Assembly: GCA_900316015.1 (NCBI GenBank)
Contig: ONBG01000013.1
Coordinates: 1 to 64,000 of the forward strand
Reading direction: 5' to 3'
DNA: 64,000 nt
Source: an uncultured Prevotella sp.
GTDB lineage: Bacteria > Bacteroidota > Bacteroidia > Bacteroidales > Bacteroidaceae
The position numbers were made by a program, and so were the translations under genes. The notes under the pieces were generated by a model. It did not search any database, had not been told where the DNA came from, and saw nothing but the letters and a program-made list of their open reading frames with translations. This document shows positions 55,041 to 64,000 of this stretch, piece by piece (within the stretch, counting starts at the first letter, position 1; every line of letters starts with the position of its first letter).

Positions 55041-55469
55041 ACGTTTTCGTTAAGCCAAATGAGCAGGGCTTAGCTTGCTTGAGCTCTGCCATGGCGAGAA
55101 AAGGTGGACGAAAGCCAACGTTTTTATATTCCACAGTGATTTTTTTGTGAAAAGGTTGACAGGTTGTCAAAACACAGTGTTTATCGGGCTTGCAACCTGT
55201 TTTTAGGTTGTCAAAGGTTGACATAAGGTTGACAAGAAAAGCTTATCTTTTGCGAAATTCTCTCGAGAATTTAGTGTAACACTTATGCTCTTACTGTACA
55301 AAACATCCACGATTGGATCAAATTCTCGAGAGAATTTTGTATGATTGCTTCACGTTTAATATACTGATCCTTATTTTTGCTAAACGAAAACGTTGGATTT
55401 CATCCTTTGTTTTCTCGCATGGCAGATTCCAAGCGAGCTTGGCTCTGCTCATTTGGCTTAACGAAAACA
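55041..55469. repeat. Nested inverted-repeat element, about 430 bp
   Basis: Imperfect arms of about 85 bp (55041-55124 and 55384-55469) are inverted copies. Both contain CGTTTTCGTTAAGCCAAATG, a shared GCCATG-GCGAGAAAA-like middle and CCAACGTTTT at the inner end. Inside them lie five GGTTGaCA-type repeats (55154, 55162, 55206, 55216, 55227). A second, exact inverted pair, AAATTCTCTCGAGAATTT (55255-55272) and its reverse complement (55320-55337), follows. No gene fits the 566-bp gap 55028-55593. It could be a MITE-like element, a cis-acting site or a structured RNA. Confidence 0.7.
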
Positions 55470-55593
55470 TTCAGGAAAAGAAACCTACAGGGAAGATATT
55501 TGGTCAGTGCAAAGCTGTAGCCGTGCGATTCAATCACACGGAAAAGAGGATGCATCAAATTTGATCATCCTCCATGGCGAAAAAAGCTTTTGC

Positions 55594-56490
55594 TTACCGT
55601 CTGGGACTAGGGATCATAGGTCCATGTGGTCCTATGTGCAATGCCCTTTCCAGCACAGACCTTAGGGCATCCCCTAAAGGAATTTCCATTGTAAACTTAT
55701 TGGAGAAATGGAACTTAGGTGTGACAATAGGAGCTGTATCCCATCGCCTGATAAAAGGATTGTAATAATGTCGGACCCCGAGGTCCATCCCTACGCTTCC
55801 TGAGTCGAAAGTAAAGAAACCTCCGAAGTTCGTCGTGGGCACATAGGGAAAGGTCGCCATGTAAAAGAAAGGGTTCTTGCTGTAATAATGTCCGAAGGCT
55901 GTTGCCGAGATGTAATCGTTGAAGCGATAGGAGAGGGAGAGACCCGCTCCAAACTGATTGGTCATTTTTGTGGTCATGTATCTGTTGCCCATGACTTGGG
56001 CCTGTATCGAAAGGTTGCCCACCTCTTGTGAGGCAGACAAAGATGCCGACTGTATTCCCAGCATGTTTGGCATCTCACGGTATGAGGATGCCCCTTCAAG
56101 TAAAAAAGGACCTGAACGGAGGATCGTTCCAGATGAGGAGTAATCGTACATCCCTGGTCGTCTAAGCCTGTTGATTTCAAGATATCGGTTCTCATATTGG
56201 TACATCAAGACAGCAAGACTGTCATCATGGGTCCAAATGCGTTTCTTCAATGCGATCGTGTCAATGGCCTGATGGCTATCATTGCTTTTTGAAAATTCAT
56301 TTTTATTTTCTCCAGTGACCGGTGAGGCATTCACTTTCTGTGAGGATTGGATGGGAGAGGATGACTCCTGTAGGATTTTTTGTTCCTTCATCGTTTTCTT
56401 TTCAGGGTATGTCTTGACTTTCTTGTCCACTTGTGCAGACAGTGTACAAGAGAAGAGAGAGAGTAAGATGATGATCCAATATTTCCTCAT
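55594..56490 (-). CDS. Predicted outer-membrane or secreted protein, unknown function
   Basis: The 298-residue protein starts with a signal peptide (MRKYWIIILLSLFSCTLSAQ). A Lys/Ser-rich linker follows (residues about 22-75), then a region with repeated beta-strand-like stretches of alternating hydrophobic residues (NLSIQAQVMGNRYMTT, GAGLSLSYRFNDYISATAFGHYYS, GSVGMDLGVRHYYN). This suggests a small outer-membrane beta-barrel, but I recognise no family. The ATG at 56490 is chosen because a -7 box (56518-56511) precludes the upstream in-frame ATG at 56553. It borders the inverted-repeat element at its 3' side. Confidence 0.65.
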   Translation of the reverse strand: MRKYWIIILLSLFSCTLSAQVDKKVKTYPEKKTMKEQKILQESSSPIQSSQKVNASPVTGENKNEFSKSNDSHQAIDTIALKKRIWTHDDSLAVLMYQYENRYLEINRLRRPGMYDYSSSGTILRSGPFLLEGASSYREMPNMLGIQSASLSASQEVGNLSIQAQVMGNRYMTTKMTNQFGAGLSLSYRFNDYISATAFGHYYSKNPFFYMATFPYVPTTNFGGFFTFDSGSVGMDLGVRHYYNPFIRRWDTAPIVTPKFHFSNKFTMEIPLGDALRSVLERALHIGPHGPMIPSPRR

Positions 56491-56510
56491 GAGCTTTATC
56501 TGTTTTTCTG

Positions 56511-56518
56511 CAAAGATA
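56511..56518 (-). promoter_or_regulatory. -7 box of the outer-membrane protein gene
   Basis: Reads TATCTTTG on the minus strand, 20 nt before the ATG at 56490. Confidence 0.55.
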
Positions 56519-56537
56519 GGTTTTATTTTTGAGAACG

Positions 56538-56569
56538 CTTGTTTTTCCTTCACTTTTTTAATACTTTTG
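56538..56569 (+). promoter_or_regulatory. Promoter of the metallophosphatase gene
   Basis: CTTG (56538-56541, one mismatch to TTTG), 20 nt, then TACTTTTG (56562-56569). It diverges from the minus-strand promoter at 56511-56518. Confidence 0.6.
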
Positions 56570-56591
56570 CATTATTAAAGAAACAATAGGA

Positions 56592-58277
56592 ATGAGAATT
56601 AAGTTCTTCATCATATGGCTTTGTAGTCTTTTCCCCTATTTAGGAATATCCCAGCAGATCCCTAAGATCGCTATTATCTCTGATGCACATATCCAAGATG
56701 TGACGGGACATCCAGAAACAGTACGCACGATGCAAGTGCAGGTACAGTCAACGCGTCTTTTCAATGAGAATATATTTGCCCTTAAGGCCGCCTTGGATGA
56801 TATTGCCCGGCAGCATATTTCCCTTGTTATAATGACAGGTGACATGACGGATGATGGGCAATTGCTCAATCAGGAAGCAGCACGAAAAATCCTCGACCAG
56901 TATGAAAGTCAATATGGGATGCAGTTTTTTCTCACGCCCGGCAACCATGATCCCAAAGTCCCCTTTGGCATGCAGATGAAAGGGAAGGATTATTTACGGG
57001 CTGATGGAGGTACCTTGACGATCGTTAGTGATTCTTCGCAATATGCCCCATTGTCCAAGACGCCCATTCTTGTAGATACGCTCATGCGTAGTGCTGGCTA
57101 TCCAGAAGAACTCCATTGCTATGCTCCTTATGGCTATTTCCCAAGAAGGGAATATTTATATTGGGCTTGTCCCTTCTCTGACAATGACTATTTGCATTAT
57201 CAGTATGAACGGGTCTTGCGGCAGTCACAGTTGTCCCATCGTTATCGCATGGTAGCAGGCGTGCGCGTGATCGATCCAAGTTATGTAGTGGAACCCGTCA
57301 AGGGACTATGGTTGCTTTCCATCGATCCTGGAGTCTATCTGCCCGTACAAAAGGAGGATGGAACCGTGGGCTTTCAGAATTCTTCTGTTGGGTATAATCT
57401 GCTTTTATCCTATAAGAAAGGGCTTCTTCAATGGATCCGTACTGTGGCAGCAGAAGCACATCGCTATGGCAAGACATTGATCGCATTCAGCCATTACCCG
57501 TTGGTGGACTATAATGATGGTGCCACACCCGTGATCAAGGCTGCATGGGGAAGCCATGTCTTTGATGTAGATAGAGTGCCTTCTGAGGCAGTCACGGACT
57601 CCTTGTTGCAAGCAGGTATTCGGTTACATTTTGCAGGGCACATGCATGTGAACGACACAGGGATCTTTCATGATAAGGATGGGAATAGCTTGTATAATAT
57701 ACAAACGCCTTCTTTGGCAACAGGGATGCCAGCTTATAAGACCGTGCAGGTCTTGCCAGGCAATCGATTCCATATTCAGACTATTCTGTTGGATTCTGTC
57801 CCCGGTTTCAATTCCCTCTTCCCCCGGTATGCCAAGGAGTTTCAGTATGAGCAACAACATGAGGGGAAAGTAATTTGGAGCAAGGAAGCATTAAAGAGTA
57901 AAAATTATCAAGAATTCTGTGACTGGCAGTTGCAGGACCTGACCCGTAATCGTTTCGTTCCTCGTGATATTCCCCGTTTATTGCGTGAACGTCTCCTTAC
58001 CCTGCAAGGGAAAGGATTTTCGGGCATGGAGATGGTTACCGATCTGTATCGACTGTATTATAGCTCTGGTTTGGCACGATTGCGAATACCTATCCGTAGG
58101 ATCAAAGCCTATGGGCGATATTTCAAGCAATTGGAAAGGCAAAAAAATCCCGATGCGTTCACCCGTGAGATGCAATCTTTTGCCCAGATCTTCCAGTGTT
58201 TCCTTCAGGGAGAACCCGATGTGGATTTTACGATAGACCTCAATCACGATACCATCTATGATCATGAAACGAAATGA
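56592..58277 (+). CDS. Secreted calcineurin-like metallophosphatase
   Basis: The 561-residue protein has a signal peptide (MRIKFFIIWLCSLFPYLGIS). The two-metal phosphoesterase motifs are all present: DAH (Asp31-x-His33), GDMTDD (Asp84), GNHD (118-120), FSHYPL (near residue 300) and GHMHVND (near 343). The C-terminal 200 residues (after about 360) contain no motif I can name. The natural substrate is unknown. It is followed by a bidirectional terminator. Confidence 0.88.
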   Translation: MRIKFFIIWLCSLFPYLGISQQIPKIAIISDAHIQDVTGHPETVRTMQVQVQSTRLFNENIFALKAALDDIARQHISLVIMTGDMTDDGQLLNQEAARKILDQYESQYGMQFFLTPGNHDPKVPFGMQMKGKDYLRADGGTLTIVSDSSQYAPLSKTPILVDTLMRSAGYPEELHCYAPYGYFPRREYLYWACPFSDNDYLHYQYERVLRQSQLSHRYRMVAGVRVIDPSYVVEPVKGLWLLSIDPGVYLPVQKEDGTVGFQNSSVGYNLLLSYKKGLLQWIRTVAAEAHRYGKTLIAFSHYPLVDYNDGATPVIKAAWGSHVFDVDRVPSEAVTDSLLQAGIRLHFAGHMHVNDTGIFHDKDGNSLYNIQTPSLATGMPAYKTVQVLPGNRFHIQTILLDSVPGFNSLFPRYAKEFQYEQQHEGKVIWSKEALKSKNYQEFCDWQLQDLTRNRFVPRDIPRLLRERLLTLQGKGFSGMEMVTDLYRLYYSSGLARLRIPIRRIKAYGRYFKQLERQKNPDAFTREMQSFAQIFQCFLQGEPDVDFTIDLNHDTIYDHETK

Positions 58278-58315
58278 ATAGGACAAAGGATCGGGAACGA
58301 GATGTCAATTAACAA

Positions 58316-58351
58316 AAAAACGGACTTGCCCTTTCAGGCAAATCCGTTTTT
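58316..58351. terminator. Bidirectional terminator between the metallophosphatase and hsp20
   Basis: AAAAACGGACTTGCC (58316-58330) pairs with GGCAAATCCGTTTTT (58337-58351) with one mismatch and a 6-nt loop. A and T runs on the two sides give a U-tail in both directions, as fits two convergent genes. Confidence 0.85.
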
Positions 58352-58394
58352 CTGTTACAAATAATCCATGTTCCGATAGAATAGGCAGAAGCGA

Positions 58395-58832
58395 TCAGCC
58401 TATTTCGATCTTCTTCACGTTTTTCTCTTCCTCTTTCTGGGTCATTTTGGGCATCTCAATGGTCAGGACACCTTCTGCTACTTTAGCTGTGATCTTATCC
58501 CGGTCAACGTCCTCGGGCAAGGAATAACACTGCTCATAATTGCTGTAAGAGAATTCACGACGCAGATAATGCTCATGCTTATCTTCTGCCTTGTGCTCCA
58601 TCTTGTTTTCGATCGCAACGCTCAGGTTACCGTCATGGTCAACGTTGATGCGGACATATTCCTTTTTCAGCCCTGGTGCGGCAATCTCCATTGTGTAAGC
58701 TTTATCGCTTTCCTTGACATTGACTGCAGGTGCCGTTGCATTCATGCGGGGCATCAAATCTGTATCAAAGAAACTGTCATCAAACCAATTGCTTAACCAA
58801 TTCGAATCATTATTTCTACGAGCTAACAACAT
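58395..58832 (-). CDS. Small heat-shock protein, Hsp20/alpha-crystallin family
   Basis: The 145-residue protein has an N-terminal arm with WLSNWFDDSFF and an alpha-crystallin domain (about residues 35-130). It contains VNVKESDKAYTMEIAAPGLKKEYVRINVD and the C-terminal strand pair AKVAEGVLTIEMPK, including the GVLTI signature. An IEI-type tail motif (VKKIEIG) closes it. It is an ATP-independent holdase chaperone. No clear -7 box was found upstream. An imperfect GAGGAA...TTCCTC inverted repeat lies at about 58892-58915. Confidence 0.93.
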   Translation of the reverse strand: MLLARRNNDSNWLSNWFDDSFFDTDLMPRMNATAPAVNVKESDKAYTMEIAAPGLKKEYVRINVDHDGNLSVAIENKMEHKAEDKHEHYLRREFSYSNYEQCYSLPEDVDRDKITAKVAEGVLTIEMPKMTQKEEEKNVKKIEIG

Positions 58833-59072
58833 AATTAATACCTCCGATTATCTTTTAATTGATTGATTTCTTGTTTTTGGCTTTTCGTCTGAGGAAATCC
58901 TTGTGGGATTCCTCCGGCCTTGAAGCCTTTCTAATACACTGATGGATCTACAATAAATATACCATACATCATCTGCTGACAATTTTGGCGAAGAGAGATG
59001 ACGAAGTGTCATGAAAGCTTAATTATTTTTACCTTTAATAAATATTATAGAAGCTTAGTTTTAGTATATTCC

Positions 59073-59104
59073 TTTGGGATATTGGGATTTCTTTCTTATT
59101 TTTG
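59073..59104 (+). promoter_or_regulatory. Promoter of the P-type ATPase gene
   Basis: TTTG (59073-59076), 20 nt, then TATTTTTG (59097-59104): a full consensus. The start near 59111 shows that the ATG at 59130, not the one at 58998, is used. Confidence 0.75.
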
Positions 59105-59129
59105 CACTTCATTTATATTTCGCTTATTC

Positions 59130-61814
59130 ATGACAGCAAAGAATTCATATACAGGACTTTCCAACGAAGAGGTGATCCGCAGTAGAGAGCAATATGGTTC
59201 CAATGTGCTTACCCAACTTGAAAAAAGTCCTTGGTGGGTGAAATTCCTGCAGAAGTTTACGGATCCCTTGATTATCATCCTTTTGGTCGCTGGACTCCTT
59301 TCCATCGGCATTTCTTTCTATGAGTATTTCGGTTTGCACGAATCTTTGGATGTTTTCTTCGAGCCTGTTGGAATCTTTATAGCCATTTTACTCGCTACAG
59401 GATTGGCTTTTTTGTTTGAATACAAAGCTGACAAGGAATTCTCAATATTGAACAAAGTCAATGACGATGAGTTAGTCACCGTGATCCGTGAGGGACATCA
59501 TCGGCAAATCGCCAAGAAGGATGTGGTGGTAGGGGATATTGTCGTTATTGGTACCGGGGATGAGATTCCTGCCGATGGTGAACTGTTAGAGTCGGTGCTA
59601 CTGAATGTAGATGAGTCTTCGCTCACGGGTGAGCCGATAGCCCATAAGAGTATCCGTGAAGAAGAGCAAGACGACCATGCCACATTTCCCACAAATCAAG
59701 TGATGCGAGGGACGAAGGTCATGGAAGGCCATGGGATTTTCCGCGTAACTGCTGTTGGCGACCATACAGAGAACGGAAAGGTATATGAATCCGTACAAAT
59801 CGACAATAGTGTGAAGACACCACTGAATGAACAGTTGTCATGGTTGGGCAAGGTTATCTCCATTGCCAGTGCTGTCATTGCCGGACTCATTGTCGTAGGT
59901 CGTATTGTAGGTTATCTGACAACAGAAGATTTCAATACAGTAGCTTTCATATCGTATGTTTTGCAAACCATCATGATTGCCGTGACGTTGATTGTGGTGG
60001 CTGTGCCGGAAGGTTTGCCGATGGCAGTTACCTTAAGTCTTGCTTATAGTATGCGGCGAATGCTCAAGACAAATAACCTGGTGCGTAAGTTGCATGCCTG
60101 TGAGACGATGGGGGCGGCAACGGTGATCTGCACAGACAAGACTGGCACACTGACGAAAAATCAGATGCAAGTGTTTCAGACCTACTTTCCTGCGCTCAAG
60201 GAGCAGCAGTTAGGGAATGATGATGCGAGCAGGCTGATTGCAGAAGGAATTGCTGTTAATTCCACTGCTATTGTCGATGAAAGTGATGGAAAGCCCGTCG
60301 TATTGGGTAATCCCACAGAAGGAGCGTTACTGCTTTGGCTCCGTGATCAACATGTTAAGTACGAAGAGATCAAGCAACAGGTAGGAATCGTGGCTGAGAT
60401 ACCTTTTTCTACGGAAAGGAAGTATATGGTCACTGTTGTTGAGTCGACTGTCCTCACTGGCAAGACCATTCTCTATGTCAAAGGTGCACCAGAGATCGTC
60501 ATGGATTTCTGTGACCTCCCACAGCAAGAAAGAGAAGAAATAAGCAGAAAATTAGGAGATTATCAGCGGCAAGCCATGCGTACCATTGGCATGGCTTATC
60601 AGGAAGTGGATGGCCATCTCACGCAAATCACTGCAGATGACTTAAAGCATTTGCATTTTCAGGGTGTCGTGGCGATCAGTGATCCAGTACGTGAAGAGGT
60701 ACCTGCAGCCATTCGGGAATGCTTGGATGCAGGCATTGACGTGAAGATCATTACGGGCGATACCAAGGAAACGGCGAAGGAAATTGGGCGTAGGGTAGGA
60801 TTGTGGAAAGATTCCTATACGGACAAGAATATTACTTCCGGTCCGGAAATCGCTGCAATGACCGATTCCGAACTTGACCAAAGCGTGATGGATCTGAAGA
60901 TTATATCTCGTGCACGTCCGATGGACAAAAAACGAGTCGTGGAGTCGCTGCAGCGTTGCCATCAAGTGGTAGCAGTGACGGGTGATGGAACGAATGATGC
61001 ACCCGCCTTGAAGGCTGCGCATGTGGGCCTTTCCATGGGAGATGGGACCAGTGTTGCAAAAGAGGCTTCAGACATCACGATTATCGATAACTCCTTCAGT
61101 AGCATTACAAAAGCTGTGATGTGGGGACGTTCCCTCTATCAGAATATCCAGCGTTTTATCTTGTTCCAAATGACAGTCAACGTGGTGGCATGCTTGGTTG
61201 TTTTGGTGGGAGCCTTTGGTGACACACAGTCGCCACTTACTGTGACGCAAATGTTATGGGTCAATCTGATCATGGACACGTTTGCCGCGATGGCACTTGC
61301 TTCCCTTCCCCCATCAGAGAAGGTCATGCAGGACAAGCCGCGCAATCGTAAAGCTTTCATTATTAGTCGCGACATGTGGAAAAACATCTTAGGCGTGGGA
61401 CTTACCTTCTTTGTCATTCTGTTTGCCCTCCTTTATCTTTTCTGGCATGTTGATATCCGCCAGTTGACAGATCTGTTGCATTGTACAACAGGTGGTCATC
61501 ACCATTTAGGAGCCCCAGAGCTAAGCCTGTACTTCACAATCTTTGTTATGTTGCAGTTTTGGAATATGTTTAATGCCCGTGCTTTCAAGACCGGTCGGTG
61601 TGCTATCACCAACCTGAAACATTGTGAAAGTTTCAAGTTTATTATCCTTCTCATTTTCGTGGGTCAGATCTTGATTGTGGAATTAGGAGGCAAAATGTTC
61701 AGCGTCCGTCCTCTGACAATATCCGACTGGATGATCATCATTGCCTCTACTTCCTTAGTACTATGGATTGGGGAGATAGGCAGATGGATTGCCAACCGAA
61801 AGTCAATGAAGTGA
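59130..61814 (+). CDS. Calcium-transporting P-type ATPase (PMCA-type)
   Basis: The 894-residue protein has the full P-type ATPase set: a cation N-terminal domain (YTGLSNEEVIRSREQYGSN) and the actuator SSLTGEP. The M4 helix carries the ion-binding PEGLP, the phosphorylation site is Asp336 in CTDKTGTLT, and the hinge is TGDGTNDAPALKAAHVG. C-terminal helices include NLIMDTFAAMALA. The PEGLP context and the MWVNLIMDTFAALALA-like helix fit type IIB calcium pumps known in Bacteroidota. It would export calcium from the cytoplasm. The start is set by the promoter at 59073-59104. Confidence 0.92.
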   Translation: MTAKNSYTGLSNEEVIRSREQYGSNVLTQLEKSPWWVKFLQKFTDPLIIILLVAGLLSIGISFYEYFGLHESLDVFFEPVGIFIAILLATGLAFLFEYKADKEFSILNKVNDDELVTVIREGHHRQIAKKDVVVGDIVVIGTGDEIPADGELLESVLLNVDESSLTGEPIAHKSIREEEQDDHATFPTNQVMRGTKVMEGHGIFRVTAVGDHTENGKVYESVQIDNSVKTPLNEQLSWLGKVISIASAVIAGLIVVGRIVGYLTTEDFNTVAFISYVLQTIMIAVTLIVVAVPEGLPMAVTLSLAYSMRRMLKTNNLVRKLHACETMGAATVICTDKTGTLTKNQMQVFQTYFPALKEQQLGNDDASRLIAEGIAVNSTAIVDESDGKPVVLGNPTEGALLLWLRDQHVKYEEIKQQVGIVAEIPFSTERKYMVTVVESTVLTGKTILYVKGAPEIVMDFCDLPQQEREEISRKLGDYQRQAMRTIGMAYQEVDGHLTQITADDLKHLHFQGVVAISDPVREEVPAAIRECLDAGIDVKIITGDTKETAKEIGRRVGLWKDSYTDKNITSGPEIAAMTDSELDQSVMDLKIISRARPMDKKRVVESLQRCHQVVAVTGDGTNDAPALKAAHVGLSMGDGTSVAKEASDITIIDNSFSSITKAVMWGRSLYQNIQRFILFQMTVNVVACLVVLVGAFGDTQSPLTVTQMLWVNLIMDTFAAMALASLPPSEKVMQDKPRNRKAFIISRDMWKNILGVGLTFFVILFALLYLFWHVDIRQLTDLLHCTTGGHHHLGAPELSLYFTIFVMLQFWNMFNARAFKTGRCAITNLKHCESFKFIILLIFVGQILIVELGGKMFSVRPLTISDWMIIIASTSLVLWIGEIGRWIANRKSMK

Positions 61815-61874
61815 TAAGAAGGATAAACAACGTTAATTATTATCCATAAGAAGAACGTCTTAAAGGAATTTTGT

Positions 61875-61882
61875 TACTTTTG
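61875..61882 (+). promoter_or_regulatory. -7 box of the GH18/deacetylase gene
   Basis: TACTTTTG matches TAnnTTTG. The leader to the ATG at 62019 is about 130 nt. No -33 TTTG at the right spacing. Confidence 0.5.
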
Positions 61883-62018
61883 CGACCTTAAAAACCGGAA
61901 GGTGCATGACACATGATGCAGGATAACTGTTCTCACCAATGGTAATTGATTCAGAACCCAATACACAGTTGCGTGGATTGTATGAGCCCGGGATAAGAGT
62001 AACTAAATTCATAGAGAT

Positions 62019-64000
62019 ATGGGTAGACAAGTTTTCCAGACAGACTCCAGGTCGCGCTGGAACAAATTTCTTTGGACGGTAAGGACCATCTTGGTTGTCA
62101 TCGCCTTATTTGTTTTGGTCTTTGTGACCATGTTCTTCATCGACCGTTCCCCGAACTTTCCTTTCAAGGATAGTTTCCGCAGTGCCATGACTGCCGATAA
62201 GCCTTTCATGAGAAAGAATAAACTGGCGGAGGAGTATAAGGGTTACCGTAGTTTCTTCCAGGGTGAGAAGGCCCACCTCAGGTATCATCGATGGCGGATG
62301 CAGAAAGAGAAAAAGATCAACCGCTTTGCTGGACAGAAAGGATCTCCTTTTTACAAGTATGTGAACAGTTGGACGGAGATGCCTGCAGGTATCCGTTCTG
62401 CTTTCTATGTCAACTGGGACCCTCAGTCATATGCTTCTCTCAAGCAATGTATTTCGAAATTGAATCTTGTCATTCCGGAGTGGATCTATATTGATCCTTC
62501 CACGGCAAAGATCAAGGTGAATATCGATGGCAAGGGACTGGCCCTGATGAAAAAGGCTGGTGTGCCTATCATGCCCATGCTCAGTAATGCCTGGCACGGG
62601 GAGTTTACTGCGAAGGGAATTGAAAAAATCCTGCATGATAGCGTGAAAGCCAAAGATCTCATTAACCAATTGGCAACGCTGTGCCGCAAGCATCATTTTG
62701 CCGGTATCAACCTCGACTTAGAGGAACTTTCAGACAATGATAATGCCTACCTGACATCCTTTGTCAGGAGCTTGACTGATATCTTCCACGATAATGGACT
62801 TTATGTCACGCAGGATATCATGCCCAACAATGAAGATTATGATATCAGTGAGCTGGAAAAATATGACGATTATCTTTTCCTGATGGCTTATGATGAGCAT
62901 AATTCCTTGAGTGAGCCGGGTGATATTTCCAGTCAGCAGTTTATTGAAAGAAGTGTTGACCAAGTGGCTGCCCACATCCCTAATGAGAAGATCGTACTTT
63001 GTATGGCAGCGTATGGTTACGATTGGACTCCGAAAGGAGATGACAACCAGAGCATCTCTTATCACGATGCCTTGTCAATGGCCGCAGACAGCAATGATCA
63101 GATCATTTTTGATGAGAACACCTATGGATTGAACTTTGCCTATTATGATGATAGGGATATACGTCACCAAGTATATTTTAATGATGCTGCCACACATTTC
63201 AATACGATGAGGTTTGGCGCAGACTATGGATTGGCGGGGTTTGCAGTCTGGCGTTTGGGCACGGAAGACAGTAGGTTATGGCAGTTCTATGCCCGTGACA
63301 TGACCCGTGATCATGCTGTCCGCATGCCGGTAGGTGATTTGGAGCATTTGCATGGGACACGGATGGCAAATTATATAGGGACCGGTGAGGTGCTTGACCT
63401 GATAGGAACCCCACAAGATGGGACTTGCCACTTTGAGATGGACAATGATGATATACTGATTGCGAAGGAAGATTATACCAAGATCCCAACGTCCTACGAG
63501 TTGCAGAAGTTTGGCTCCTGTGGGAAGAAAGAGCTGTTGCTCACTTTCGATGATGGACCAGACAGCAGATGGACACCCCAAGTGTTGCGTATCCTGAATC
63601 GGTATCACCTTCATGCTGCATTCTTCATGGTGGGCGTGAACATCGAGAAGAACCTGCCAGTCGTCAAGCAGGTGTTCCATGATGGCAACCTGATTGGCAA
63701 TCATACTTTCGACCATCATAACTTAGCGGAATGCTCTCCCCAACGTGCCTTCATGGAATTGCGGCTGACCCGACTGCTTATTGAGAGCATTACGGGACAG
63801 AGCACGATCTTGTTCCGAGCACCCTATAATGCGGACAGTGATCCTTCGGGCAGGGACGAGCTTCTTCCTATTGCCGATGCGCGTAAGCAAAACTATTTGT
63901 TTGTCGGTGAGAGCATCGATCCTGAAGACTGGGAACCAGGGATTACTGCCGACCAGATTTTCAAAAGGGTTATCAAAGGTGTTGAAAACGGCAATGGACA
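62019..64000 (+). CDS. Membrane-anchored GH18-like plus polysaccharide deacetylase protein (3' end outside window)
   Basis: The open frame runs from the ATG at 62019 to the window end (660 codons, incomplete). It has a short cytoplasmic start and one membrane helix (about residues 19-42, LWTVRTILVVIALFVLVFVTMFF). A GH18-like barrel follows (about 115-430), with FAGINLDLEEL as the DxxDxDxE-like catalytic strand and YLFLMAYDEH. A NodB polysaccharide deacetylase domain starts at about 505 with TFDDGPD (509-515) and the zinc motif NHTFDHHN (near 562). Similar Bacteroidota proteins carry a GT2 synthase after the NodB domain, which would make this a synthesis-and-modification enzyme for an amino-sugar polymer. 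That part lies beyond the window. Confidence 0.85.
   Translation, partial: MGRQVFQTDSRSRWNKFLWTVRTILVVIALFVLVFVTMFFIDRSPNFPFKDSFRSAMTADKPFMRKNKLAEEYKGYRSFFQGEKAHLRYHRWRMQKEKKINRFAGQKGSPFYKYVNSWTEMPAGIRSAFYVNWDPQSYASLKQCISKLNLVIPEWIYIDPSTAKIKVNIDGKGLALMKKAGVPIMPMLSNAWHGEFTAKGIEKILHDSVKAKDLINQLATLCRKHHFAGINLDLEELSDNDNAYLTSFVRSLTDIFHDNGLYVTQDIMPNNEDYDISELEKYDDYLFLMAYDEHNSLSEPGDISSQQFIERSVDQVAAHIPNEKIVLCMAAYGYDWTPKGDDNQSISYHDALSMAADSNDQIIFDENTYGLNFAYYDDRDIRHQVYFNDAATHFNTMRFGADYGLAGFAVWRLGTEDSRLWQFYARDMTRDHAVRMPVGDLEHLHGTRMANYIGTGEVLDLIGTPQDGTCHFEMDNDDILIAKEDYTKIPTSYELQKFGSCGKKELLLTFDDGPDSRWTPQVLRILNRYHLHAAFFMVGVNIEKNLPVVKQVFHDGNLIGNHTFDHHNLAECSPQRAFMELRLTRLLIESITGQSTILFRAPYNADSDPSGRDELLPIADARKQNYLFVGESIDPEDWEPGITADQIFKRVIKGVENGNG

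Overview
The window looks like a Prevotella-type member of the Bacteroidota. Three things show this. There are three SusC/SusD pairs with their glycoside hydrolases. Promoters follow the Bacteroidota pattern, TTTG then 19-20 nt then TAnnTTTG, and this pattern decides several start codons here. One secreted enzyme ends in a GxYI..GKK-type C-terminal tail common in Prevotella. No taxonomic search was possible.

Layout. Positions 1-292 hold a broken SusC remnant. Positions 516-12414 hold a membrane glycosyltransferase-like protein overlapping hydE, a periplasmic GH3 beta-glucosidase, hydG and hydF, facing a convergent hydB-hydA-hydC operon. Together these form a trimeric NADH-linked [FeFe]-hydrogenase with all three of its maturases. 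A PBP4-type carboxypeptidase follows at 12572-13807. Positions 14275-25245 are a polysaccharide utilization locus (PUL 1): ECF sigma factor, FecR anti-sigma, SusC with an STN domain, SusD, GH127-type beta-L-arabinofuranosidase and a GH95-like enzyme. After a PDZ-linked aspartic protease and tRNA-Tyr comes a compact dlt-like operon on the minus strand: AMP ligase, carrier protein, MBOAT acyltransferase and DltD-like SGNH protein (31122 down to 26973). PUL 2 (31370-45286) has a GH78 alpha-L-rhamnosidase facing a SusC-SusD-SusC-SusD-GH16 operon.

The most striking part is 48438-53119. It holds a Rep_3-type initiator, 19 iteron-like repeats over about 1.4 kb ending in five copies spaced exactly 22 bp apart, an AT-rich segment, and a parA plus small partner gene flanked by TAGTTAACTA palindromes. 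This is a plasmid-type replication and partition module. It lies among ordinary chromosomal genes, including tRNA-Tyr, tRNA-Val, hydrogenase and PUL genes. The best reading is the origin of a second chromosome or chromid, as known in several Prevotella species, with an integrated plasmid as the alternative. Two further unexplained repeat structures lie close by: a 22-bp tandem array in front of an Lrp/AsnC gene (46908-47061), and a 430-bp nested inverted-repeat element (55041-55469).

The right end carries a TauE/SafE transporter, an unrecognised outer-membrane protein, a secreted metallophosphatase, Hsp20, a calcium-type P-ATPase, and the start of a membrane-anchored GH18-polysaccharide deacetylase protein that runs off the window.
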